Of a DNA stretch of 64,000 nucleotides, positions 17,139-24,822 are shown piece by piece. The stretch spans positions 496,001 through 560,000 of the forward strand of contig NZ_JOEH01000004.1 in the NCBI RefSeq assembly GCF_000719095.1, read 5' to 3'. How positions within the stretch are numbered: position 1 is the first letter of the stretch; the number at the start of each line of letters is the position of its first letter. The DNA is from Streptacidiphilus jeojiense. GTDB taxonomy: Bacteria > Actinomycetota > Actinomycetes > Streptomycetales > Streptomycetaceae. The notes under the pieces were generated by a model, which worked only from the letters and a program-made list of their open reading frames with translations, made no database searches and was not told the origin of the DNA. A program made the translations under genes and the position numbers.

Positions 17139-18587
17139 TCAGCCCACCGGCGCGGGTTCGGCCGGCTCGGGGATTCCGCTGGTCGCGGCCTGCCGGGCGG
17201 CACCGTCGCGCAGGGTGAACGCATAGAGCGCCGACACCACGGCGATGGCGGCCAGTACCAGGTAGGCGTCCTGGTAGGTGGCGACCGAGGGCCCCGCGCC
17301 GCCGGAGCCGACCGTACCGGTGCCGCCCATCACCAGCAGGGTGGTGACCACGGCGGGTGCCAGCGCGCCCGCGGTCTGCCGGACCACCGTGTTCAGCGTG
17401 GAGGCCTGTGCCATGTCGGCCTTGGAGATGGTGCTCATCGAGGCCACCGTGGTCGGCATGAACACCGCGCCCATGGCGACGCCCAGCAGGAACATGTAGA
17501 GCCGGAAGGTCCACAGGCTGGTCTGCAGGTCGCAGGTGGACAGCAGCACCAGGACGGCGGCCACGCCGAGCAGTCCGCCGCCGATGATCGCGCGCGGTCC
17601 GATCCTGGCGTAGAGGGCACCGGCGACCTGAACGGTGAGCAGCACCCCGAAGGCCTCGGTGAAGGTGCTGGTGCCCGAGTCCATGGCGCTGCCGCCCAGC
17701 GCGTCCTGGATGAACAGCGGGCCGAGGAACATCGCGCCCAGGATCGGGACCAGCCCGACCAGGGAGATCAGGCTGCAGTCCCGGAACAGCCGGTCGTGGA
17801 ACAGTCGCAGCCGCAGGATCGGATCGGCCGTGCGGAGTTCGACCAGGACGGTGGCGGTGAGCAGGACGGCCCCGGCGGCGAGGGTGAGCACGATGCCGGG
17901 CGAGGTCCAGCCGTGGTCGGAGCCCGCGCAGATGCCGTAGGTCATCGCGGCCAGACCGCCGGCCGAGAGCAGCAGCCCGGGCAGGTCGAAGCGCCGGCCG
18001 CGGCCGTGCTGCTCGGGGCGGTGCGGATCGAGGAAGAACAGGCCGAAGAGGACCGCGGCCAGCCCGAGCGGCAGGTTGACGTAGAACACCCAGCGCCAGG
18101 AGAGGCCGTCGACCAGTACCCCGCCCAGGATGGGGGCCACGGCCGGGGCGATCTGCTGAGGGAAGATCAGCACGCGGGAGGCACGGACCCGTTCCCGGGC
18201 CGAGAAGGTGCGGTACAGCAGCGCGCCGGCCACCGGCATGAGCAGCCCGCCGGCCAGGCCCTGCAGGGCGCGGAAGGCGACCAGGGTGCCGAGATTGCCC
18301 GCGGCCCCGCACAGGGCCGACGATGCCGAGAACAGGGCCATGGACACCAGCATCAGGCGCTTGCCGCCGAAGCGGTCGCCGAGCCAGGCGGAGGCGGGGA
18401 CGGCCACTCCCACGCAGACCGGGTAGACGACGACCACGGCGTCCAGCCGGGCGGGCGCCAGCTGGAACTGCCGGGCGATGGCAGGGAGAGCGACGGTGGT
18501 GATGGCACCGTCGACGATGACCATGAAGACGGTGGCGACGAACATGACGGGGACGACGACGCGTTGGCTGAAGTGGCGGTGAGCCAT
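17139..18587 (-). CDS. DHA2-type (EmrB/QacA) MFS exporter
   Basis: A 482-residue, 14-TM drug:H+ antiporter. Visible signatures are motif D1 (VFMVIVDGAITTVALPAI), the A-motif LGDRFGGKRLML, and motif C-like segments (PQQIAPAVAPILGG; LSWRWVFYVNLPLG). It is transcribed divergently from a MarR-family gene across a 200-bp region that holds a strong inverted repeat, the classic layout of a self-regulated multidrug efflux locus. The substrate is unknown. Confidence 0.92.
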   Translation of the reverse strand: MAHRHFSQRVVVPVMFVATVFMVIVDGAITTVALPAIARQFQLAPARLDAVVVVYPVCVGVAVPASAWLGDRFGGKRLMLVSMALFSASSALCGAAGNLGTLVAFRALQGLAGGLLMPVAGALLYRTFSARERVRASRVLIFPQQIAPAVAPILGGVLVDGLSWRWVFYVNLPLGLAAVLFGLFFLDPHRPEQHGRGRRFDLPGLLLSAGGLAAMTYGICAGSDHGWTSPGIVLTLAAGAVLLTATVLVELRTADPILRLRLFHDRLFRDCSLISLVGLVPILGAMFLGPLFIQDALGGSAMDSGTSTFTEAFGVLLTVQVAGALYARIGPRAIIGGGLLGVAAVLVLLSTCDLQTSLWTFRLYMFLLGVAMGAVFMPTTVASMSTISKADMAQASTLNTVVRQTAGALAPAVVTTLLVMGGTGTVGSGGAGPSVATYQDAYLVLAAIAVVSALYAFTLRDGAARQAATSGIPEPAEPAPVG

Positions 18588-18720
18588 GGGAAAGGGTCCT
18601 GTGGGCGCATGGTGGATGATCGTGACGGCAGTGTCAGCGCAGGAACTCGGCGGAACTGGACCCCCGGTCCTCCACGGAACGGCGGTCGGGGCGGACCGGT
18701 CCCGACCGCTCGGGCCCTCC

Positions 18721-18748
18721 GCACATACTGAGCATACTCACTATGTGC
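18721..18748. promoter_or_regulatory. Probable MarR operator between the exporter and its regulator
   Basis: GCACATA (18721-18727) and TATGTGC (18742-18748) form a perfect 7-bp inverted repeat. The centre contains a nested TGAG-CATA-CTCA palindrome. It lies 41 bp before the MarR ATG in an otherwise AT-enriched stretch, as expected for an operator shared by both divergent promoters. Confidence 0.65.
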
Positions 18749-18788
18749 GTGCTCACAAGAATTGCGGACGAAGAAGAAGGGCGTGCGG

Positions 18789-19223
18789 ATGAAGGCACCC
18801 GGCAGCAGCGACATCCTGGTGGACGAACTCTTCGCCACCACCATGCGGCTGCGCGCCTTCACGGATGCGCGGCTGCGGGAGTGCGGTGCCTCGGTGGCCC
18901 GGGTACGGGCCATGCGCATGCTGGCCGCCTCCCCGGAGCCGCTGCGGATGCGGGACCTCAGCGAGATGCTCGGCGTGGCGGCGCGGACCACCACCACCAT
19001 CGTGGACAGCCTGGAGCGGGAGGGGCTGGTGGAGCGGGTGCGTCACCCGGTCGACCGCAGGGCCTTCCTGCTGACCCTGACCGAGCTGGGACGGGTGCGG
19101 CACCGGGAGGCCGAAGCGGTGGACCGGGACGCCCTCGCCCACGCCACCCGGGGCCTGGACGAGGCCGACCGGACCCGGCTGCGGGAACTGCTCGCGGTGA
19201 TCCGACAGGCCGTCAGCGAGTAG
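18789..19223 (+). CDS. MarR-family transcriptional regulator
   Basis: A 144-residue winged-helix repressor. The recognition region is LRMRDLSEMLGVAARTTTTIVDSLEREGLV and the wing is RVRHPVDRRAFLLTLTELG, with the conserved D-x-R wing residues. N- and C-terminal helices form the dimer interface. The ATG at 18789 follows AGAAGAAGG at good distance; a TTG at 18762 is in frame but unlikely. It presumably represses the divergent DHA2 exporter and itself through the palindrome at 18721-18748, with relief by the exported drug. Confidence 0.92.
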   Translation: MKAPGSSDILVDELFATTMRLRAFTDARLRECGASVARVRAMRMLAASPEPLRMRDLSEMLGVAARTTTTIVDSLEREGLVERVRHPVDRRAFLLTLTELGRVRHREAEAVDRDALAHATRGLDEADRTRLRELLAVIRQAVSE

Positions 19224-19241
19224 GCGGCGCGGCAGGTCGGG

Positions 19242-19802
19242 TCAGGAGGCCCGGGCCGCCGTCAGGATCTTCGCCGAGGTGTGGAAGAACCGGGCCGTGA
19301 GCTTCACGCCCAGGGTCTTCTCGATCGCCGCCATCGGATTGCCGTTCATCCGCCCGTCCGGCAGGTGCAGCACCACGAACAGTTCGCCCCGGGTCGCCCC
19401 GAGCACCTCCCAGTCGCCCTTCGGGGAGCGCAGTGGGAGCTGGAGGCCGGTCAGCGGCTCGGAGCTGAAGGCCACGCTCAGCCGGATCTCCGGGGTGACC
19501 TCCACGTCGTCGAACGGGGCGGCCGCGAGGGCCGCCTCCAGCTCGCCGGCCGTCCTGACCATCACCGGTACCTCGAACCCGAGCCCCTCGGCCAGCGCGG
19601 CCTCGATGGAGGAGGTCAGCGCGGGGCGGTCGACCGCGCCGCGCTCCCCGCCCGGCGGCCGGAAGAAGACGTTGCCGCTGGCGATGTAGCTGCGCACGTC
19701 CTCCAGCCCCAGCCCGCCGAAGAGCTCGCGGACCGTGGCCATCGGCGCCTTGCGGCCACCGACGTTGACGGCTCGCAGGAAGGCGATGTACGGCTCGGCC
19801 AT
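19242..19802 (-). CDS. DUF1697-family protein
   Basis: A 186-residue protein starting MAEPYIAFLRAVNVGGRKAPMATVRELF, the DUF1697 hallmark. It continues with YIASGNVFFRPP and ends with the Thr-containing KLTARFFHTSAKIL. The function of the family is unknown; the fold is two ferredoxin-like halves. Its start is 4 bp from the stop of the membrane glycosyltransferase gene on the same strand, so the two may be co-transcribed by chance of packing. Confidence 0.9.
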   Translation of the reverse strand: MAEPYIAFLRAVNVGGRKAPMATVRELFGGLGLEDVRSYIASGNVFFRPPGGERGAVDRPALTSSIEAALAEGLGFEVPVMVRTAGELEAALAAAPFDDVEVTPEIRLSVAFSSEPLTGLQLPLRSPKGDWEVLGATRGELFVVLHLPDGRMNGNPMAAIEKTLGVKLTARFFHTSAKILTAARAS

Positions 19803-19806
19803 GGCG

Positions 19807-21510
19807 TCAGCTCTTCCGCTCCAGGAGGTACAGGCTCATTCCGGGGACGTTGTACAGCTCGCTGATCCGGTACGCGCCCGAGTCCAGCAGGGCCTTCTGG
19901 ACCTTGGCGTCCTCCGGGACGGGCCGCGCCGGTGCCATCACCAGCCACACCCGGTCCGGGGCCCCGGCGACACACGATGCCAGATCCGGGCACAGGGTCG
20001 GGCCGTAACTGCCGTTGTCGGCTGCGGATTCGGTCGTCAGGAACTGGTTCAGCGGCAGGCGGCCCCGCAGGTAGTACTCGACGCCCGCGCCCACCATGTA
20101 GAGGTGCGAGCCGCCGTAGTAGACGCCGTCCCCGGGCTTGGCCCGGTGCAGCAGGAACTGCGCCGCCGGCTGGTAGCCCCACGCGTCACCGGCCGAGTCC
20201 AGGGGGTAGTTCGTCCAACTGTGCGAGATGTAGGAGCGAACGGCCACCTGGTCCGAGTAGCCGACCAGGACGGCGGCCGCCACGCCCAGGGCGGTCACCG
20301 CGGCGAACACCCGGCGCCGGACGGCGGGCCCGGTCCCGCCGGCTGCGGGGGCCGCCCCGGGGGCCGGCTGACCCGCTGTCAACAGGCCTGCCGCGAGCCG
20401 GGCGACGGCGGCCAGCCCCGCACCGGTCAGCACGGACCAGGCCGGCAGGGTGAAGAGCATGTAGCGGCCGAACCAGTAGGACGTCGATCCGACCCGGGAG
20501 ATCACGAAGATCGCGGCGATCGGCAGCACCACACTGGCGACCAGGAACAGCAGCGCGTCGCGGTGACGGCGCCACAGCAGCAGCGCGCACAGGCTCAGCA
20601 CCGCGAAAAGCGCCAGGTACCCGGTGGAGGAGAACATCGGCCGCAGCATCTGCAGCAGGGTGGCCGTCGGATGCTTCAGCGAGGGCGGCTTCAGCCAGAA
20701 CAGCTGGCCGTCCACCTGGGACTGACCCAGGATCAGCAGCGGCGTCAGCAGCGCCAGGGCCACCACGACGCTGCCCGCCCACCAGCGCAGGGCACGGGCC
20801 GAGCGGGTCCGCCGCCAGTGCAGCAGCAGCAGGACCGCGTGCCCGGCCAGACAGGCCAGGGCGACGATGTGGCACAGCCCGATCAGGACGAGCGAGGCAC
20901 CGTAGGCCACCCAGCGGCCCTTCGGCACCGCCGGACGCACGCCCTCGGGGACCTGCCCGGGTGCCTGCTCCGGGGCCCGCTCCGGGGTCTGCCGCGCGGC
21001 GGCGTCGACGGCCCGCACCAGCAGCAGCGTGGCGAGGGCGACCGAGCAGACCACGAAGGCGTAGGCGCGGGTCTCCTGGCCGTACCGGCTGATGCCGGGC
21101 ACGAGTGCGAACAGCAGGCCGCCGCCGAGACCGGCCCAGCGTCCGAACAGCAGCCGGCCGGTCAGGGCGACGCAGCAGGCGGCGCCGGCCATCGCCAGCG
21201 CCGAGGGCATCCGGAGCAGGGTCAGCGAATCACCGAAGGCGGCGGTCCAGAAGTGCAGGACGAGGTAGTAGAAGCCGGTCGACGCGTCGGTGTTGCCCAG
21301 CAGGTCGAACAGCTGGCCGAGGCTGCGGCCGGATGCGCTGACGCTCGCGAGCTCGTCGCGCCACAGCTCCGGACGGGACGAGTGGAACACGCCGATGAGG
21401 AAGGAGACCAGGGTCGGCACCGCCCACAGCGCCGTCCTCGCCCAACGGGACTCGTTGCGCGCAGTGGTCGGTGTCGGCACGGGGTGGCTGAGACTTGCTT
21501 GCTGCGGCAC
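19807..21510 (-). CDS. GT-C membrane glycosyltransferase (GT39/mannosyltransferase-like)
   Basis: A 567-residue integral membrane protein with about 10-12 hydrophobic segments. The first extracytoplasmic loop carries W50-R-D52-E53, the acidic pair that GT-C enzymes use to bind metal and polyprenyl-phosphate sugar. SRYGQETRAYAFV is also typical of the GT39/ArnT-like group. The C-terminal 100 residues form a soluble extracytoplasmic domain. It probably transfers a sugar from a polyprenyl-phosphate donor to protein or envelope glycan. The GTG start follows GAGG. The 228-bp gap upstream shows nothing clear. Confidence 0.8.
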   Translation of the reverse strand: MPQQASLSHPVPTPTTARNESRWARTALWAVPTLVSFLIGVFHSSRPELWRDELASVSASGRSLGQLFDLLGNTDASTGFYYLVLHFWTAAFGDSLTLLRMPSALAMAGAACCVALTGRLLFGRWAGLGGGLLFALVPGISRYGQETRAYAFVVCSVALATLLLVRAVDAAARQTPERAPEQAPGQVPEGVRPAVPKGRWVAYGASLVLIGLCHIVALACLAGHAVLLLLHWRRTRSARALRWWAGSVVVALALLTPLLILGQSQVDGQLFWLKPPSLKHPTATLLQMLRPMFSSTGYLALFAVLSLCALLLWRRHRDALLFLVASVVLPIAAIFVISRVGSTSYWFGRYMLFTLPAWSVLTGAGLAAVARLAAGLLTAGQPAPGAAPAAGGTGPAVRRRVFAAVTALGVAAAVLVGYSDQVAVRSYISHSWTNYPLDSAGDAWGYQPAAQFLLHRAKPGDGVYYGGSHLYMVGAGVEYYLRGRLPLNQFLTTESAADNGSYGPTLCPDLASCVAGAPDRVWLVMAPARPVPEDAKVQKALLDSGAYRISELYNVPGMSLYLLERKS

Positions 21511-21738
21511 GCGCCACCTCGTTGGTCGTCGGAGTGCGCCGACTCACGTGCGTAGGCGGGCGTGACGGATCGTACAACGTGAATGTTGCGTCGAGGTCTG
21601 TCCACGGGCTGGCGTCGCCGGAGTCGACCCGGTAATGGGCGACTCCGGCTTCTTGCACAGCGCTGCCACCAGGCTCGGACCGCCCGGGGCGCTCTTACCG
21701 GTTTCCTGAAGCGCCTGATCCGCTGCCGGACCCGGTCG

Positions 21739-22725
21739 TCACCAGGCGTAGTCCTCGGGCGCGGTGCGGTGGCCCGGGAAGATCTCGTCGAGCCGGTCCA
21801 GGTCGCCCTGCTCCAGCTTGACGTCGAGCGCCTTCAGGGCGGTGTCCAGCTGGCCCGCCGTCCGCGGCCCGACGATCGGAGCGGTGACGGTCGGCTGGTG
21901 CAGCAGCCAGGCCAGGGCCACGGTCCCGGGCTCCTGGCCGAGCTTGTCGCAGAAGTCCTCGTACGCCTGCAGCTGCTCGCGCTCGGTGGCCGACAGCTTC
22001 TTGGCGCGGTCGGCGCTGCGGCCGCCCTCCTCGCCGGCCTTGCGCAGCACGCCGCCGAGCAGCCCGCCCTGGAGCGGGGACCAGGGGATGACGCCGAGGC
22101 CGTGGTACTCGGCCGAGGGCAGCACCTCCAGCTCGACGGTGCGCGCCAGCAGGTTGTACAGCGACTGCTCGGCGACCAGGCCGAGGAAGTTGCGCTTGGC
22201 CGCGGCGGCCTGCGCGGTGGCGATGTGCCAGCCGGCGAAGTTGCTGCTGCCCACGTAGAGGATCTTGCCCTGGGCGGTCAGCACCTCCATCGCCTGCCAG
22301 ATCTCCTCCCAGGGGGTCGCCCGGTCGACGTGGTGCATCTGGTAGAGGTCGATGTAGTCGGTCTGCAGCCGCTTGAGGCTGGCGTCCACGGCCCGGCGGA
22401 TGTTCAGCGCGGACAGCTTGTCCTCGTTGGGCCACTTCTTGCTGTCGTCGGCGCTCATGCTGCCGTAGAGCTTGGTCGCCAGCACGGTGCGCTCGCGGCG
22501 GCCGCCGCCCTGCGCGAACCAGGTGCCGACGATCTCCTCGGTGCGGCCCTTGTTCTCGCCCCATCCGTAGACGTTGGCGGTGTCGAAGAAGTTGATGCCG
22601 TCCTGGTGGGCGGCGTCCATGATGTGGTGGGCGTCGGCCTCGGTGGTGAGCGGGCCGAAGTTCATCGTGCCCAGGCACAGACGGGACACGGACAGGCCGG
22701 TACGGCCGAGTGAGGTGTACTCCAT
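21739..22725 (-). CDS. Aldo/keto reductase
   Basis: A 328-residue TIM-barrel NADPH oxidoreductase of the AKR/YajO type. The catalytic tetrad is visible: D48 (FFDTANVYG), Y53, K85 (LATKLYG) and H131 or H132 in DLYQMHHVD. SNFAGWHIA and PIVGPRTAGQL form the cofactor site. Substrates in this subgroup are varied aldehydes and ketones. It is transcribed away from the manganese riboswitch region, sharing the 339-bp intergenic gap. Confidence 0.92.
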   Translation of the reverse strand: MEYTSLGRTGLSVSRLCLGTMNFGPLTTEADAHHIMDAAHQDGINFFDTANVYGWGENKGRTEEIVGTWFAQGGGRRERTVLATKLYGSMSADDSKKWPNEDKLSALNIRRAVDASLKRLQTDYIDLYQMHHVDRATPWEEIWQAMEVLTAQGKILYVGSSNFAGWHIATAQAAAAKRNFLGLVAEQSLYNLLARTVELEVLPSAEYHGLGVIPWSPLQGGLLGGVLRKAGEEGGRSADRAKKLSATEREQLQAYEDFCDKLGQEPGTVALAWLLHQPTVTAPIVGPRTAGQLDTALKALDVKLEQGDLDRLDEIFPGHRTAPEDYAW

Positions 22726-22796
22726 ACCCTCACCCTCACCCTTGGGGGCATGGATTGTCGAGGGTGTCAGGCAAGTGGGTGTGTCAGGTAGACTTA

Positions 22797-22935
22797 CGGC
22801 TGATCGAAGGGGAGTAGCCCCCTACCGGAACGTCGACATACCGGCAGCCCACGCGTCATGGCGGGCCGCCCGGCGCCCGGGGCACCGCAGGACGTCCGTT
22901 GTCGGGCGCGGTGCTGGTGAGACCTTCGGCCGCGC
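22797..22935 (+). ncRNA. yybP-ykoY manganese riboswitch
   Basis: The conserved core elements are present in order: GAAGGGGAGTAGCC (22806-22819), GTCGACATACC in the first loop region (22832-22842) and GGTGAGACCTTCGG (22916-22929). P1 is CGAAGG (22805-22810) paired with CCTTCG (22923-22928). Mn2+ bound between the two loops stabilises the RNA and turns on expression. The gene that follows is a manganese exporter of the GDT1 family, the standard target. The exact ends are estimates. Confidence 0.93.
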
Positions 22936-22971
22936 AGTCACTCCAGCTGGTACGTCGTCGTAGACCGACGT

Positions 22972-23002
22972 GCTTCGGCCCCGAGTCCTGCCGGGCCGAA
23001 GC
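22972..23002 (+). terminator. Expression-platform hairpin of the manganese riboswitch
   Basis: GCTTCGGCCC (22972-22981) pairs perfectly with GGGCCGAAGC (22993-23002) across an 11-nt loop, 62 bp before the exporter start. Its 3' arm contains GGCCGAAG (22994-23001), which can instead pair with CTTCGGCC at 22924-22931, part of the P1 3' strand. This gives a direct metal-controlled switch between terminator and anti-terminator. Confidence 0.75.
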
Positions 23003-23064
23003 GACTCCGGGAACGGATCATGAAGCCACGGCAGTGCTCATGACCTCCCGAGGACACTCACCAC

Positions 23065-23649
23065 GTGAACATCATCATTCTGGGAATCACCTTCGGCATC
23101 ATCTTCCTCGCCGAACTCCCCGACAAGACGGCACTGGCCAGTCTGGTCCTGGGCACCCGCTACCGCGCCAGCTATGTGTTCGCCGGAATCGCCGCCGCCT
23201 TCGCGGTCCACGCCGCCCTGGCCGTCGCGGCCGGCAGCCTGCTGACCCTGCTGCCGCACCGCTGGGTGGAACTGGTCGTCGGCCTGCTGTTCCTCGGCGG
23301 GGCGCTGATGCTGCTCCTGCAGAAGGAGGAGGACGAGGACGACGAGTCGGTGAAGGAACCCCGGTCCACCGGCTTCTGGCGGGTCGCCGGGACCGGCTTC
23401 CTGATGGTGCTGATCGCGGAGTTCGGCGACCTGACCCAGATCACCACCGCGAACCTGGCCGCGAAGTACTCCGATCCGCTGTCCGTGTTCCTGGGGTCCT
23501 GGCTGGGGCTGTGCGCGGTGGCCGGGGTTGCGATCGTGGGCGGTCAGAAGCTGATGAAGCACGTTCCGCTGGCGGTGATCACCAAGGTGGCCGCCGTGAT
23601 CATGATCGTGATGGCGGGCGTCAGCCTGTTCGGCGCGATCACCGGCTGA
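23065..23649 (+). CDS. TMEM165/GDT1 (MneA-type) manganese exporter
   Basis: A 194-residue membrane protein with six TM segments in two repeats, each bearing the family motif: E17-L-P-D20-K-T and E119-F-G-D122-L-T-Q. These acidic residues form the cation path. A cytoplasmic acidic loop (QKEEDEDDESVKEP, about 86-99) separates the halves. It exports Mn2+ and possibly Ca2+. Control by the upstream yybP-ykoY riboswitch fits manganese detoxification. The start is a GTG with CGAGG upstream. The next gene is convergent and only 2 bp away. Confidence 0.93.
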   Translation: MNIIILGITFGIIFLAELPDKTALASLVLGTRYRASYVFAGIAAAFAVHAALAVAAGSLLTLLPHRWVELVVGLLFLGGALMLLLQKEEDEDDESVKEPRSTGFWRVAGTGFLMVLIAEFGDLTQITTANLAAKYSDPLSVFLGSWLGLCAVAGVAIVGGQKLMKHVPLAVITKVAAVIMIVMAGVSLFGAITG

Positions 23650-23650
23650 G

Positions 23651-24661
23651 TCAGCGGTTCTGGGCCTGCAACTGCTGGGCCATCATGGCCTGGGAGTTCG
23701 GCCCGTACACGCCCTGCGGGTCGCCCTGGACGCCGAACCAGATCTGGAACGTCGCCACGTCGCGCTCGGTACGGGAGCCGTAGTTGCCGTCGACCTTGAG
23801 GCCGGGGTCGACCCACAGCGCGCGCAACTGCGACTGCAGCGTGGACACCGCCGACCCGGAGTCGCCCAGCTGAAGCGTGGTCGAGGCGGAGGCCAGTGCG
23901 GGCGATGCGGAGGCCGTGGTGCTCGCCGAGGCCGATGCCGCGCTGCTGGGAGCGGTGCTCGCCGAGGGGCTGCTGCTCCGCGAGGGCGTCGCTGCGGGCG
24001 TCGGCGAGGAACTGGCCGTGGACCGGGCCGCGGAGGTCTGCGCCACCGCCGCCCGCCGGGTCGCCGCGGCGGAGGCGGCGGCCGAGGACGAGGCGCTGCC
24101 GGCGGTGGCGGACGGGGCGTCGGACGTCGCGTCGTCCGGTCCCGACGAGGCCATCGCCACGGTCACTCCGGGCGCGGGCAGCGACTGGTCCGTGGTGTCG
24201 CTGTTGAGCATGTGCGGCAGGGCCGCCGCCACGGTGCCCAGTCCGGCCACCGCCAGCGCGCCCGCCGCCATCAGCAGGCCGCGCCGCCTGCGCCGGCCCT
24301 TCGCCGGGGGCGCGGCGCGGTGCCGGACGGCCGGCAGCGGGGAGGTGCGCAGCACCGGCAGCGCGTCGTTGCGTGGCTCCGGCAGCCGCGAGGTGGCCGG
24401 GAGGTACCGGGCGGCCGGCAGCAGCTCGCCGCTCGTGGCCGATGCCCCTGCGGCTTCAGCGGCTTCAGCGGCCTCGGCGGCGAGGTGCGCGGCCTCGGCC
24501 GGGTCCACCGGGTCGGCGGCGTCGGCCGGATGGACGTAGGGACGGACCAGTTCCGGTCCGCCGATCACCGGCAGCACCGCCGTCTCGGCGTCGTCCGGGC
24601 GGCAGCCGCAGCCGCCGCTCGACAGCGCCAGGCCGCATCTGCCGCAGATCTGTCCCACCAT
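23651..24661 (-). CDS. Membrane-anchored peptidoglycan-binding protein with Cys-rich N terminus
   Basis: A protein of about 336 residues. The N terminus has a small zinc-ribbon-like patch (C5xxC8 and CGC; MVGQICGRCGLALSSGGCGC). A cytoplasmic linker follows, then one TM segment (GLLMAAGALAVAGLGTVAAAL), a long Ser/Ala/Thr-rich spacer of about 110 residues, and a C-terminal peptidoglycan-binding domain (LQLGDSGSAVSTLQSQLRALW to YGPNSQAMMAQQLQ). The ATG at 24661 follows AGGGAG; the longer frame to 24706 is not needed. The layout suggests a cell-wall-attached sensor or tether with a cytoplasmic metal site. Confidence 0.82.
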   Translation of the reverse strand: MVGQICGRCGLALSSGGCGCRPDDAETAVLPVIGGPELVRPYVHPADAADPVDPAEAAHLAAEAAEAAEAAGASATSGELLPAARYLPATSRLPEPRNDALPVLRTSPLPAVRHRAAPPAKGRRRRRGLLMAAGALAVAGLGTVAAALPHMLNSDTTDQSLPAPGVTVAMASSGPDDATSDAPSATAGSASSSAAASAAATRRAAVAQTSAARSTASSSPTPAATPSRSSSPSASTAPSSAASASASTTASASPALASASTTLQLGDSGSAVSTLQSQLRALWVDPGLKVDGNYGSRTERDVATFQIWFGVQGDPQGVYGPNSQAMMAQQLQAQNR

Positions 24662-24784
24662 CAGCTCCCTGTGCGAAGTCGAACAGGGGACGATTATGCA
24701 GGACATCAGTTCACAGTGGCAGCGGTGTCCAGGGAGAGCAGCGGAAAACGCGGGGAGGGAGTGGAGCTGTGGGGATATGTCGCC

Positions 24785-24822
24785 CCGGTCAGTTCATCAC
24801 CTTCCGGTCAGTTCATCACCTT
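24785..24822. repeat. 19-bp tandem direct repeat over the exporter stop codon
   Basis: CCGGTCAGTTCATCACCTT occurs twice in direct tandem (24785-24803 and 24804-24822). The second copy holds the last codons and stop of the MFS-MarR gene, so the 3' end of that gene was duplicated into the intergenic space. Slippage is the likely origin. Confidence 0.9.
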
